Below, in pieces: positions 34,823-47,460 of a DNA stretch of 64,000 nt. Location: the NCBI RefSeq assembly GCF_018446385.1, contig NC_056000.1:48516722-48580721 (forward strand). Reading direction: 5' to 3'. Both the position numbers and the translations under genes were made by a program. The notes under the pieces were generated by a model. The model made no database searches. It was not told where the DNA came from and saw nothing but the letters and a program-made list of their open reading frames with translations. Source of the DNA: Zingiber officinale. Lineage: Eukaryota; Streptophyta; Magnoliopsida; Zingiberales; Zingiberaceae. Each line of letters begins with the position of its first letter. Positions within the stretch are counted from its first letter, which is position 1.

Positions 34823-35929
34823 GAGGATATCTTGGAGGATAATAGAGGATAAAAGTTTGAATTTTGAGACGAACATTTTGAAAGTTTATTTCTAAATGTG
34901 CATAAATTGCCAATGAGAAAAAAAAGGAACGTGGATCCTTTGATCCGCAAAACGTGGATCAGATGGGTCACTCTCTATCATTGGGGGCTATCACTCTTCA
35001 CTAATAATGGAGAGAGACTCATCTGCGGATTAGAGGATCTCAACCGGAAAAAATGATGATCTGCTTCTAGAATCAGTTAGCTAAAACTTAAAGTACATAT
35101 AATTTGATAATCTCCGAATATTTTTTTCCCTTTCTCTTTGATTATATTATTTAAATTATTATTAACTATTAAGTATGCGCAAAGAATTTTAGTAAATTTT
35201 AAATAAACACAATCCATTTTTTTAGTTAATTGCAATATACTAATATAAAGTGATATAATTATAGCACAACCAAATTTAAATTAAAATTATTAATAATGAT
35301 TTTTGAATAACTTTTAGTTATATTCATATGCCAATATTTTCATAAAAAGTTATGCATCGATGTATTAATATATTTTTCTTTTGCATATGTTTTAAATTTT
35401 CTCTAAAACAATGGAAAGTCTGCAATGCATTTAGGGCTACTAATGCTAATATTTATTGAGTAATTTATTGCCTTCATTCTTTAGGCATTTGAGCTTGAGA
35501 ATGTAACTTGAGTAAAATGATCATATTATTATTTTTTTTACTTTCTATAAAATATAAAACATAGATTTTGTCCAATAGAAAAGAAAATGATTTCAAAAAA
35601 TTCACCGTGACAAAATCTATGGAAAAAATCATTCATGCGTTTAAGTAAAATTTGTGCTCGAATACAAATTAAATTGAGAAAAAAAACAATATCCAATAGA
35701 AATTTGTCAAATATAAAAGAAACATAACAGGACTAGCTAACCTCGGCAAGAAGAAGACTTAAAGAAAGTTAGCATAAAAATTATAACGTTTTCATGCATC
35801 TCGTTGGATTATCTACTAAACTACTTAAACATCGATTCAAAGTCGCATCTTATCACACAAAAAATGAAGCAATCAGCAATTAGGAGACTTTCATAAGGTT
35901 TCCATTCTCTTTCTTTCTTTCTTTCTGAA
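34823..35929. other. AT-rich intergenic DNA, 3' flank of Ca-ATPase gene
   Basis: No gene supported. Near 34935-35045 there is an inverted phrase pair (GGATCAGATGGGTC and GACTCATCTGCGGATT) that may be a worn MITE. The last 100 bp is likely 3' untranslated region of the minus-strand ATPase gene. Confidence 0.4.
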
Positions 35930-38900
35930 TCAGACTTGAATCATTTTGGTGATGGCGGCGATTGGCATTCCGAGAAACCCAATGAGCACACAGGAAAGCC
36001 ATTGGCTCGAAGTCAATGGAGTGGTGCTCGCAAAATCGCCGAGGAACTGAATGATCATGAACTGGAAGATGACAGTCGAAGAAAGGACAGCAACAAACAC
36101 ATAGTTCTGCAATATGCCATGGAAGATGTTTATTTTCTCCATCTCTCTGCAGCTGACCTCGTTGAATACCTACACAAGAAGTGCCCGCCGCATAACGAAT
36201 CTTTCAGAGTTTGGAATGACGAAATGACAAAGGATAAAAAGAAAATTGAAATGTGAATTTGAACTCACCTGACAGAAGACGAACGAATTGAATATGAGAG
36301 TGTTGAGCACAAGATCAGAATTAGGGCCCTCGAGGCCAAATACTACTTTGCCTTGACTCTGAAGATACCATATCACAATGAACTGGTAAAAGGCTTGTCC
36401 TAAGATGTTCCTCCACATCGCATTGCTTATGAAATTTCCCTTTCTTCCGACTGGAGATTGTTTCATCAGTTCGTCATTAGGTGGCTCGGTGGCTAAAGCA
36501 AGTGCCCCAAGTGTATCCATGATCATGTTCACCCAGAGTAGCTGAACGGCAGTGAGAGGAGCTTGTCCTGAAGAAGAAATGGAAACTAGAATCAGAATTC
36601 ATCTTGAGTTATGACAGATCTCAGTTTCATTGCGACAGTCGAGTTTACCTGTTAAGCAGGCCGAGGAGAAGTTAACAATTAAAGCAACAATGTTAACAGT
36701 AAGTTGAAACTGCACAAACTTCTGAATGTTTATGTATACCGAACGACCCCACTTTGCCACGGTAACAATTGTTGAGAAGTTGTCGTCGAGAATGATAACA
36801 TCAGCACTTTCTTTAGCCACCTGTGCCATAAAATTTTCAGAACAAATTCCTAATGATATTCTGTGGTCAATTGCGTGAAGACAGAAAACAGAACAATTGT
36901 ACAAAATGTAAAATTGTGTGCGGCATAAAATATTACCTCAGTTCCTGCAATACCCATTGCAAGGCCAATATCTGCTTCATGGAGTGCCGGCGCATCATTT
37001 GTACCATCGCCAGTCACAGCGACAACTTCATCACATGTGGTGCGCAGGTGCTTCACCAAGGTATGTTTATCCATTGGAGAAGATCTAGCCATCACCTGGA
37101 ATTTTCATAGATAAGCAAGCCAATAAGGACGGATTTGAATGAACCAGCAAACAATCAATACCTGGAGTTTGGGAACTAAATCCATCATTTCCGCTAGACT
37201 CTTATTCCTGAACTCAGGACCTTCAATGGCCACCCCATTATCGGTAAGGATACCACATTCTCGAGCAATGGCCTTTGCGGTGTTTATGTTATCCCCAGTA
37301 ACCATTCTCACAGTGATCCCTGCAGACCTACAAATTGCAACTGACTCTTTAACACCGGGACGGACAGGATCTTTGATACCAACAATTCCAATACAAGTGA
37401 ACCCTTCAACAGGAATATGTTCGGCAGCTGAAAAACTATTCCCAACGTCCATGTAAGCAAGGCACAGAGTGCGCAGAGCTTCGTTGGCAAAGCTATCAAT
37501 GGTAGTCCTCATTTGAATCGCTGTTGCTTGATCGAGCTGAACAGCATTCCCTTCTGCATCTAGTACTTTGCTACACGCAGCCAATACGATTTCTGAAGCA
37601 CCTTTTGAGTGGGCCCGGAATCCTCCTTGAGGAAGCTCAAGAACCACTCCCATTCTTTTCTTTTCTGAATTAAAAGGTTCTACTTTGACAATCTTAGTTT
37701 CTTGGCGCAGAGCCTGGAAATCGCCTCCTAATGACAAGCCAAATTCTAGAAGAGCGGTCTCAGTTGGTGTTCCGAGGATTTCACGCTTTCCAGATTGGTT
37801 GATGACAACTTCTCCACCAGTGTTGTTAAAGATAGATTGTTTAAGTACTTTTAGAACAACATCTGGTATCTCAGAGAATATGGTTTTCAAGTTTCCATGA
37901 TCACTGACATCCTTAACATTTCCACATAAACAAGCCTTCACTACGGTCATGTGATTGGTGGTCAATGTACCTGTTTTATCACTGCAAATTGATGTAGCAG
38001 AGCCCATAGTTTCACAAGCAGCGAGATGCCTGACCAGTGCCCTATCATTCATCATTTTCTTCATGGCAAAGGCAAGGCTCAAGGTCACAGCTAAGGGAAG
38101 TCCTTCAGGAACTGCAACCACTACAATAGTGACTCCGACAGCAAAATACTCAAGCAACTCCAATGCATCTTCAGCTGACCAACTCAAGTATGAACCCTGT
38201 TGGAATTTCCGGATGATTAAACCTTGAGCTAGCACTGCAAATGTCACGATTGCAAAGACCAATCCAATTTTTCCTATGATAGTTGCAACTCCATTCAACT
38301 TGACCTGCAATGGAGTTTCATCGTCTCCTCCTTCACTGAGGGTAGCCATCAGTTTACCCCATTGTGATCTCATGCCAACAGTAGCCACCAGCATTTTACC
38401 AGTTCCATCTTGGACCTTTGTGCCAGATAAAAGAAAAGGATTCTCAGCATTCACGGCAACTGGTTCACTCTCACCCGTTAGACTGGATTCATTGATCAAC
38501 AAGGAAAAACCAGACACAAACAAGCCATCTGCAGGAACTTGATCCCCAATTGCAAGATGTACCAAATCACCGGGAAGAACATCATAGATTGAGATTTTCT
38601 GCCTGAAACCATTCCGTGTAACTTGTACAAATATCTTCTTCTTCTCCTTGTCCAAGTCTTTGAATTGTAAAGATTGCCGATAATCGCTAGTTGCAGTAAC
38701 AAAGACAACCAAAAGTATACTTGCCACAATTCCAAGGCCATCATGTGCACCTTTAGGCCATCCTTCTGTGGCAACGCCGACAATTAGTGAAATAAAGGCA
38801 CATGCAGCAAGAATGATGAGAGTCATGTCTTGAAGTGCTTCCCAAACAAATACCCAAAAACTTCGGACTGGGCTTTCAGTGAACTTATTCACGCCATAGA

Positions 38901-40702
38901 TAGTTTTTCTGCGCTTTAAATCTTCCTCAGTAGCAGTTAATCCATCTGTTAGTGATGTAGAAAGTTTGTTCGCGATACCATTAACACCACCATGAAACTT
39001 CAACTTCTTCACATCATGGCCTTCGACACATGAACCCAATTCATCAGCACAAATTTGGAAGCCTGCTTGCTTCACTTCCTCAGGTACATTATATGCACCT
39101 TGCATAGCGATACCTGAACAAGGGTTGACCTTGTAAGAAAATGAACATGATATTTGATGCAAAATTGAAAGAAAAGAATCAGCAAAGTTCTTGCAACCTA
39201 AGAGAGGTAATGAAGTTACTGAAATATGAGAAAAATAGGTTACCTTGAATAAATTGCAGTGCAGCTTTTGAAACCAAAACAGCAACTCGCAACTTCTCCT
39301 GAAGAATGTGGCATATCAAATCAGTATATTGATAGAGAACAACATTAGTGTACATGTAATATGTGGAGAACTTGTACGAAATAGGAAACATTATGACTAA
39401 ATAATTGTGGTTAATTCATAAAACAGAGCCAAAGACAGAGGATTGCAACTCATGAGATTCCTATGATTGAAGAATAGAATATAAGCATTCATTGATTTTT
39501 GCAGTATGCCATTGTCAAACAAATGTATTATTAGAGGATCAACTTAAAAACGAAAAGTATAATCCTAGAACGAAGCCTACAAATACTACCACTAATCTAA
39601 CCAATTCACTCATGCACTACTCATGTCTCAGTTACAAGCTTAATTAAACCATTTGTGTATGTAATAGGATTGACACTATCTATAATTTAAGCTAACACTA
39701 TTTTGAGACAAGCTTGAAGTTAGCAGAGCTAAGTCAGGCTTGGATTGTGGATTACTTGGTCCAAACATATAAGATATATACAAGGCAGTATATTCATCAC
39801 CATACATCTCTAACATCAAATCACATTTTTAGTGCAACTGATGGTTAGTGTAGTTGGTTTTGCATTCATTGTGCTATTTCAAATCTGTTATTTTTGCCAG
39901 TCTTACCTAAAAATATACCATTTGTGTAAATAGATTATAGTCATTGTGAGTATTGGAAAACAAAAATATAGCTAATATCTTCTCCATTATTATTTAGTAG
40001 AAGCGTGTTTCTACCATTAGATACTTAACTTACACTGAAAGAGTCCTAAACTAATTTCTACAGCATCAAGCTCTAGATGAGGCAGACTTATCTGAAGAGG
40101 CATCATATTTACTATTGAAGTTATTGATACAGGCTTGAGATGAGCTTGGTTATGCTTCAGCTTTTGCTTATTGTATTTCAGAAATAAATTCTTTAATATT
40201 GTTTCAGAACTGCAATACATGCTTCTTAAGGTTATAATTGCTCCAGCTTGGATCACGAGTTCTTTTCAAGCCTAAAGAAAATTCTATCTGTAAAAATAGC
40301 TTTAGCCATACTATTTCCTAAATATGTGTCTAGGTTTTCCATGGCAGCCATAGTTCGATAAAGCCGACCCTCTCCAAGATCAGCCAAATGGACAGTTTTG
40401 AGAGTATAAACTTTACCGTTTCTAGCAGATGGATTACAATTTTGAGTAGATCTAAGTAAATCCCTAAAATGCGTGCAGCAGCACGACAATGCGGAAGGAA
40501 CAAAAGGGAAAAAGAGGCTCACATGATTGGAGCGCTTCATGGCGGCAACCTCGGAGCGCTTGGAGAGGTTGGCGGTGAAGCGGAACCGGCGCTTAGGATT
40601 CTTCACCACGCCGACGAGGTCCCTCCATCGCTGGAGCGCCTCGTCCGGCGAGTTCTTGGACCTCACACCGCCAACAAATTTCTCGTTCAGGTAGGTCTCC
40701 AT
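35930..40702 (-). CDS. ACA2: autoinhibited P2B-type Ca2+-ATPase (ACA1/ACA2-like)
   Basis: Calmodulin-regulated pump that moves Ca2+ out of the cytosol at the expense of ATP; ACA1/2 relatives act in ER, plastid or plasma membrane. Seven exons on the minus strand: 40523-40702, 39244-39298, 37162-39113, 36937-37095, 36649-36820, 36269-36567 and 35930-36169, all GT-AG and in phase, giving 1018 residues, the normal length. The N-terminus METYLNEKF leads to the basic calmodulin-binding/autoinhibitory stretch [13 protein letters not shown] (about 38-50). TGES (about 291-294) is the actuator loop, PEGL (about 414-417) the membrane calcium-site motif, DKTGTLT the phosphorylation motif with Asp at about 457, KGAS the nucleotide-binding loop, and TGDGTNDAP (about 757-765) the hinge. 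Ten hydrophobic segments are consistent with the family fold. All catalytic motifs are intact. Intron 1 is 1.2 kb. The assignment to the ACA1/2/7 clade is by overall similarity. Confidence 0.97.
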
Positions 40703-42303
40703 ACTTGCCGTTCCTCAATTCCCAGGGCTGATGTGCGCCACTCCTTAAACAACGAATCGGTCGCTGGATGGTAACTTTGAGGTTCCTGCAGGGAAATTGC
40801 GAGGAGAAGAAGGCGAACGAGCTAGTTCATGGCGGAGAAATGGGCAGTTGAGGAAGAGCGGAGAGATTAAAATAGGGCTCCGAGAAATGAGATCGAAGAG
40901 AAATTGAAGAACGGTGAGGAGGAAATTCCATTTCGACTGCAGGGAAATGACCCGGAAATGGAGGAGTCAAAAGACTGAACTTGTTGAATCACACGGCGAT
41001 AAAACGAGATGGCGTTATTGTCATTTTTAAAATTTGTTTGACTTTTTTAGAAGAAAAGGACAATTTGTCAAGTGGCCCCCCACCTTTAAATTAATTATTC
41101 TGACGGAGTCTTCTAGAGGACCGCCGACCACACACGTTTAAATTATTATCTTATCTGACACTTTATTTTATGTTTTTGACAAGCCGAGTGTTGGAGTAGG
41201 AAGGGCCGGTGAACCCGGACTGATTTAGAATCTGAGAATCTTTTGCAGCGCGTGAACCCGGTCGACTCATAAATAAATAAATAATAATAATAATATTAAT
41301 TCATTAGTTAGTTTATTTTACTGTTCGACAATTGTAGTAAATCGAGAGGTCAAAGTAAAACTTGCCGCCTTTAGATATAAAAATTTAACGCGTCTCTGTC
41401 TTGTTTAGGCCAGGAATGAAACCAAGAAGTTTCCGAGTGCTTGCACAGAAATTTCTAACTTTCTATTTGGATATAAATTCCATTTTTATCTTTATTTTTA
41501 TTGTTTATTGTCAGGGCTTAACTCAGTCCAATTAACTTCAACTTTTGAAAATATTTTAAAACATACTTAACTGTTATATTTAATCCTATCTAAAATGGAA
41601 GAGATAGTAGGTGACCATGTTGACTGTATGGAAATTTTAAATTATAGAAAAGGATTTTTTTTTTCTACAGCACACCAAAGATAGTAACACAATACCAGTA
41701 CTAAAAAAAAAAATCATAAAAGGAATCTTGGCGAACATCCTCTAATATTCAAGTCATTGTGATCTTTGAACGGATAAATGGAGAGAAAAAAAATAATAAA
41801 ATACATATACATAAATAAGACTATCATAAGACATGTATATTATCATCGGAAATGATCCCCTTTATATATCACATCCCATAATCTCTATAATCATAAAGTA
41901 ATAAAGAATGTCAGAAATTATCGAATACGGGAAGATATATAGTCTGGTCAATGTAAAGTAATCATTCAAGGAATCTTCCGTTACCCATATATGCATTTTT
42001 TTTTATCTTTTATAATTTACATCATTAATGAAATTGTTGAAGGGATATGTTTTCATAATATAAGTTATCGGTTGATAGGAAGTGTAATCATATTCGAGGA
42101 ATATTCTAGTAAATGCTCATATTACAATAGAAAAATATTCTTTGACAAAACAATTATTATTCTGACAAATTGTTATAATTCTCTGACCACGTTATCTGTT
42201 AAGTGTATCTCAATCGGATTTTTAAATCGGTTGACTATGTAGTTGCTCTTCCTTTAAGTCGTTTGGTTATGGACTAGGTGATGCTGAAGATATACTCTGG
42301 AAG
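40703..42303. other. upstream region of Ca-ATPase gene and intergenic DNA
   Basis: The first 300 bp (GA- and GC-rich, to about 40980) is the likely 5' leader and proximal promoter of the ATPase gene. The rest is AT-rich with no gene supported; an open frame at 41991-42242 has no recognisable similarity. Confidence 0.4.
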
Positions 42304-42462
42304 CAGTGGCGGATCCAGACAAAAAGGAAGATGGTGCTCAAAGAAGGGAGCTGGAGCTTGTCTTCCTTCTCACTGCCTCTCGGACTGCAGCATACTGGTG
42401 GAATTTTCCTGGAGCAAGGGGGTGCTCAAGCACACCCCCGCTCCCCCCTAGATCTGCCACTG
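42304..42462. mobile_element. hAT-like MITE, 159 bp
   Basis: Terminal inverted repeats CAGTGGCGGATC (left) and GATCTGCCACTG (right) match at 11 of 12 positions. An 8 bp flanking repeat, TCTGGAAG at 42296-42303 and TCCGGAAG at 42463-42470, differs at one base; 8 bp is the hAT target length. The phrase GGGGGTGCTCAAGCACACCC lies inside. It is non-coding and was mobilised in trans. Confidence 0.82.
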
Positions 42463-42470
42463 TCCGGAAG

Positions 42471-43716
42471 TAATCTGAAGCTAAGTCTCCTAGGTCTGGT
42501 CGGTTCTATGATCGACCGATCATATACCAGAATACTTATCTCTAAGAAATGGGAAACCAAGTTCCAAGAAATTCAATTGATACTTTAAGATGATCATCTA
42601 TATATGAGAGAAGACTTGTTTTTGAAGTGAGAACATAATATCGGAAAATCCGACCGAGTTTATAAGGAGCACTGCTTTTCGACTTCCTCGTTATGAAGGT
42701 CTTAGCGTTGGGCGAAGAGCAAAATCTTATGGAAAATGACACGCTAATTGCTATCTTTTCTTGACTTTGACTGTTACGTTATATCCGGGTTCATCCATAA
42801 TATCCCATATCAATATTGATCAATCTAAAATTATTTCTTAAAAAAATATTAAATTATTAAAAAAAAAAACACCTCGTCTTCGAGCTACAAGGCAATCGCA
42901 ACTCGCCGTAGAGATGCTAGGAGGTTACAATTGATAACCATGATCGGATCTACGAAGTGAGAAAACTCGTTGTCTACTGATCTAGTTGATTGCGGCCTAG
43001 ATCTAGTCGTAATTTCACGACTACCAATCGTGCTGATCATGGCTAATTGTAATCATTTGAGGGGAGGCCTCCATCACATGCCCAACTATTTACGGACTTA
43101 TAAAAATATTATAGATTATTTATAGGTTAACAAATTAATTTTAATTTTTTAATCCTATGTAATTTAATTATCGAAGCAGACATAGCACCTATAAAAAATT
43201 AGACTCATTTTAGATCACAAGCTGTAAAATAAAATAAGTTAAAAAAAAACTTACAACGTGATATGGAGATGGTTATGCACGATGATGCAATCTAGAGGTT
43301 TTTTCATTAATTATATATTATAATCCATCTATCTGAAGAGTTAATTTCTTTCCATTTTAGTCTATATATAACATAATTCTGTATGTATACTCTTTCAACT
43401 TTGTATTTATATTTACCTCAGTTCATATTTATGAGACCGACTCTAAGATGGCTAGTGATGTGATGATTCCACATTTTATGTATAAGAACATCGATGATCA
43501 ATTAGTAGATGAGGTGTTATTGATATTGACTATCTGAAGGATCATCAAGCCACATAATCTCGCAAGACTTTTTTAAAGTGTTTGGATGAAGAACACACCC
43601 AGAGGAGCGGGTTAGAATGACATACAGGGAATTCCTTGAAGCAGCCACTCTGACGCTCAAGTAAGACTTCGGAAAAGGGAGAAATTGTCACAGAAATTAG
43701 AATTTGATGTGTTAGA
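42471..43716. other. intergenic, LTR-like fragment at the Harbinger insertion site
   Basis: No gene supported. Sequence from about 43590 to 43713 (AGCAGCCACTCTGACGCTCA) resembles the LTR-type fragment near 30.4 kb, and the matching right flank continues after 47640. The Harbinger element therefore landed in an older LTR-like repeat. Confidence 0.4.
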
Positions 43717-44191
43717 GCATCCACAGTGCTCTAACGTTATAACACCTACCACCTCATCAAAAAGCATGGGGCCCACTGCCACATACTCGTTATAACAACA
43801 TCCTTCTTTCACCCACAACCTTTTTAACGTTAATACTCATTATTCATGGGCCCCACCATCCACTCACTCATTTTAACATTATAGTATATTAAATAAATAT
43901 GTTTTAAAATATTTAAAATATTATTATTATTTTAAATAATAATCTTACGTTTGTTAAAAAAATAAACGTTTAATAATCTTATTTTATTATTAATTATAAT
44001 AAAATATTTTAAATTATTATTATTATTTTTCAAAAATAATATTAATTTTTAAAATATATTTATTAAATAAAATAGATGTTTATGAGAAAACGAAATTACA
44101 ATGTTAGGAAAATGAAATTATAAAGTTGGGAAAATGAAATTACACCTAAAATTACAAAGTTGGGAAAATAAAATTTATTTTAAATATTAAT

Positions 44192-45515
44192 TCATGGATT
44201 GTTGTTGTATTGCCCCCAGATATGTTCAACTAAGTCGGCGCGAAGTTGGTGATGAACTTGAGTGTCACGTAGCTCAGAATTTGTTCGAAGATAATCCTGA
44301 AATCCTCGGTTTGAGCCATGGATAGGTTGTGCGGGTTTGTCACCTTCTTCGTTGTACCAATTTGTCACGTGACCTCCCTCATCCTCAACAATCATATTAT
44401 GCAAAATAATGCATGCTAACATGATTTGTTTTAACTTTTTCCTATACCAATACCGAGCTGGACCTCTGACAATCGCCCATCGAGATTGGAGCACCCCAAA
44501 TGCCCATTCAACATCTTTTCTTGCAGACTCCTGTCTTTCCTTAAACAACTTCCTCTTGGGATCCTCCGGGCAAGGAAAAGCCTTAACAAAAGTAGCCCAC
44601 TCGGGATATATTCCATCTGTTAGATAATAACCCTTCGTATATGCAGTGTCGTTCACCGTGAAATTAATCTCTGTCATATTTCCTTGCAAGACGTCGTTGA
44701 ATATGGGAGATTAATATAACACGTTAATATCGTTACATGAACCGGTGACCCCAAAAAATGCATGACATCCACAAGTCATGAGACGCGACTACTTCAAGTA
44801 TGATTGTTGGTGACTCATGTCCCCTTGTAAATTGACCTTTCCAAGCAACTGGACAATTTTTCCATTTCCAGTGCATACAATCAAGACTACCTAACATGCG
44901 AGGAAAGCCATGTCTCTCATCATGCATTTGCTGAAGACGTTGAACATCATCAGTATTTGACCTTCTCAAGTACCTATCACCAAATATTTCAACAACGTAT
45001 TCGCAGAACTTGAAAAGGCACCTGATGGCAGTTGATTCACCCATACGTAGGTACTCGTCAAGATGATCGGCGGGGACTCCGCAAGCCAGTTGGCGAATCG
45101 CAGTGGTGCATTTTTGTAGTGGTGATAACCTTTTTCTTCATACAGCATCGTCCCTTTGTTGAAAAAATGTTGAATGATTCTCTAATGCATTCACTATGCG
45201 GAGGAATAACTCTCTTCGCATTCGAAATCGTCTTCGAAATATTTCATCGTGATACACCGGGATTATAGAGAAATAATCATTGACGAGTCTCTCATGCCCA
45301 GCTTCACGATTTCTTTGGACGAACCTTCTTCTGCGCATGTCCCGCCTCTGATATGCTTCCATAAGTTGTTGGTGTTGTTGAAGAACCAATAACATCAGTT
45401 TTTCACCCGGATCATAAGCTTGCTCATCGATTTCAACATGGACTTCGTCTTCACTTGTCGAGCTGGAACTTGAGCTAGAACTGTCTGTAGAATGAGACAT
45501 TTTTGGAGGAAACAC
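44192..45515 (-). pseudogene. Harbinger DDE transposase, broken
   Basis: The product would cut and rejoin element ends. It starts MFPPKMSHSTDSSSSSSSS or at the second Met (45500), with a Ser/Asp-rich N-terminus. Core motifs follow: LSPLQKCTTAIRQLACGVPA, GESTAIRCLFKF, GSLDCMHWKWKNCPVAW (first catalytic Asp), GVTGSCNDINVL (second Asp) and [18 protein letters not shown] (catalytic Glu), then [16 protein letters not shown] and the C-terminus GQYNNNP. Three lesions are visible. A stop follows DDAV near 45138. A probable one-base loss at about 44755-44765 shifts frame in the DLWM...FFGV region. A stop (TAA, Gln in relatives) follows INVLY near 44713. All three DDE residues remain. Confidence 0.9.
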
Positions 45516-45539
45516 GTTTTAGTATATGTGTTTGAGAAA

Positions 45540-45790
45540 TGATATGATGGTATATATATATATATATATATATATTATTTTTCTCATGTAACGGCTAGTT
45601 TGCAATGACTAGTATGCAACGTCGCGTTGCAACGACTAATTTGCAACGGTAAGTTTCCAACGACTAGTTGTAACGCCTAGTTTGCAACGGCTAGTTGTAA
45701 TAGCTAGTTTGCAACGGCTAGTTGTAACAGCTAGTTTCCAACAACTTGTTTATAACGACTATTTTACAAAATTATAATAATTAAAAATCA
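45540..45790. promoter_or_regulatory. array of AACGG/CTAGTT motifs before the Harbinger transposase gene
   Basis: Directly upstream of the transposase start, after a (TA)n run, there are about eight irregularly spaced copies of (T/C)AACGGCTAGTTTGC-like units between 45588 and 45760. The YAACGG core is the classic MYB-type recognition motif. The element encodes a Myb/SANT-like protein, so self-regulation or transposase recruitment at these sites is possible. That is inference. Confidence 0.5.
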
Positions 45791-45988
45791 CATTAATCGA
45801 AATGAGAAATACAATAATTAAAAATTACAAACACTCGAAAATATAATAATACTAGAAAATGAACGTTAATTAAATAATTCAGATATTCCATCTTGACCTA
45901 ATATCCTTGCATAGATATTCATGTATGATAAGCTGCTCCTTTGTCATCTGCGAGGTGTCTTTGTTCAATATTTCGTACTCCTTCAACT

Positions 45989-47017
45989 TCAAGCGACGAT
46001 TCTTAGCTTCAGATTTGGAAATGCAGCTTTTGCCTTAATCTCCTCTACTTCGAGTTGTTTTTGTTTCAAATCGACTTCAGACTTCTTCACGCTTGTGTAC
46101 TCAGTGAACTTTGTGATAATATTGTTGTAGTTTACTGTCAGATCCTCCATGGTCGATTTTACTTTGTCTTTTCCCTTTCTTTTTGCTGTTTTTTGCCCCA
46201 TTGGACGAGTATCTTCATAATCCAGGTCTATACTCACATCTTGGTTGGAGGAGGTGTTGCTTGCTCCCGACTCTGAGGTCCTCGTCTTCTTTGTGGTCAC
46301 AAAGTGATCAGCGGACTGTGGAGTAAACATTGGACGGTCTTTGACAATTCTCCACACATGTTCGAGATTGAATGCAACACCATTGTTTTTGGATAGATAT
46401 TTTTCGTACTTAAACCTCAATATATCATCATCACCGTGACCACTTTGATATGAACTATAAATACTATTGTAATTTACGTTGAATCGATATACCTTCTTTT
46501 GGATTGTATTGTGCCAATGTGACCGTATAACATTTGCACTTCTGGTGTTTGAACCTAGGGGAAGATTCTCATTGTAGTAGCTTGCAACCCGTCCCCAAAA
46601 AGCATCCACCTTTTGATCATTGCTGATTATTGGATCATCACTGATAGTGACAAAACTTCTCGCTAAGACCTCATCTTCAACCTTTGTCCAACTTGAACGC
46701 TTTCTTGTACTCTCAGCATTTGAAACCGTCTTTTCTAAATTGACCACCTCAATTGGGGATTCACGGTCGGAAAGTTGAGTCTCCGGGACAAAAGTCGGAG
46801 TTGCAAGTTCATTCGACATCGAAGGAGTGAAAGACATACCAGTTGTGTGTGGGGTACCATATCCATGAACAACCGACGGCATGAAATATGGATGGCTCAT
46901 GTTTTGCCAATATTCAGCTGGAAGCGGTTGATATGGACCTCGAGGGGCATAATTCAGATGATTCATAGAATTTCCAAAACCTTGGATATTTTGAAGATTT
47001 TGTGGAGGAAACGACAT
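45989..47017 (-). CDS. Harbinger Myb/SANT-like accessory protein (ORF1)
   Basis: In PIF/Harbinger elements this trihelix/Myb-like DNA-binding protein brings the transposase to the element ends and to the nucleus. The frame is open for 342 residues. The N-terminal third is Asn/Pro/Gln-rich. A SANT-like region starts at KRSSWTKVEDEVLARSFVTI (about residues 107-126) and includes AFWGRVASYYNENLP and IRSHWHNTIQKKVYRFN. A nuclear-localisation-like KTAKRKGKDKVK and a helical K/E-rich tail ending NLKLRIVA follow. The same frame extends upstream to a Met at 47143 (MDENNRAFFTNFLNPTNMSQ) but is interrupted by one TAA after SSSQNP near 47059, so the natural start is probably lost and 47017 is an internal Met. 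Confidence 0.85.
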   Translation of the reverse strand: MSFPPQNLQNIQGFGNSMNHLNYAPRGPYQPLPAEYWQNMSHPYFMPSVVHGYGTPHTTGMSFTPSMSNELATPTFVPETQLSDRESPIEVVNLEKTVSNAESTRKRSSWTKVEDEVLARSFVTISDDPIISNDQKVDAFWGRVASYYNENLPLGSNTRSANVIRSHWHNTIQKKVYRFNVNYNSIYSSYQSGHGDDDILRFKYEKYLSKNNGVAFNLEHVWRIVKDRPMFTPQSADHFVTTKKTRTSESGASNTSSNQDVSIDLDYEDTRPMGQKTAKRKGKDKVKSTMEDLTVNYNNIITKFTEYTSVKKSEVDLKQKQLEVEEIKAKAAFPNLKLRIVA

Positions 47018-47277
47018 ATTGGGAAATGGATGTGGGTATTGATAATTTGGTGGAATTTATGGATTTTGGGAAGATGAATATTCTTGCGACATGTTTGTAG
47101 GATTCAAGAAATTTGTAAAAAATGCCCTATTATTTTCATCCATTTCAGATAGAAAATAAGATGGTAGGAACTTGAAAAAATAGATGGAGAGAGAATTTAG
47201 AGAGTAAAATTGAAAGAGTAGTGAGTGTGAATGAAAATATGTGCACATATGGATGGATATTTATAGTCGAAATTTCA

Positions 47278-47460
47278 AACTAGCCGTTAAAAAGTAACCG
47301 TTAAATAACTAGCCGTTATTTATTTTTTAATTTAAAAATGTAAATCTGTTATTTTTAAAAATCATTATTTAAAAACTTATATTTAAAAAAGCCGTTGCAT
47401 GTGCCGTTGGTAAAAAAAAAGTTAACAAGCCGTTGCATGTGCCGTTGGTAAAAAAAAATA
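47278..47460. promoter_or_regulatory. TAGCCGTTA motif cluster before the Harbinger Myb-like gene
   Basis: TAGCCGTTAAA, TAACCGTTAAA, TAGCCGTTATT and AGCCGTTGC units lie just upstream of the Myb-like gene and are the inverse of the AACGGCTA motifs before the transposase gene. The same motif in both promoters suggests a shared binding protein, by inference. Confidence 0.45.

Noticed and set aside
34930-35050. Possible second MITE with GGATCAGATGGGTC inverse pair
   Set aside because: Pairing is loose and no target duplication could be defined.
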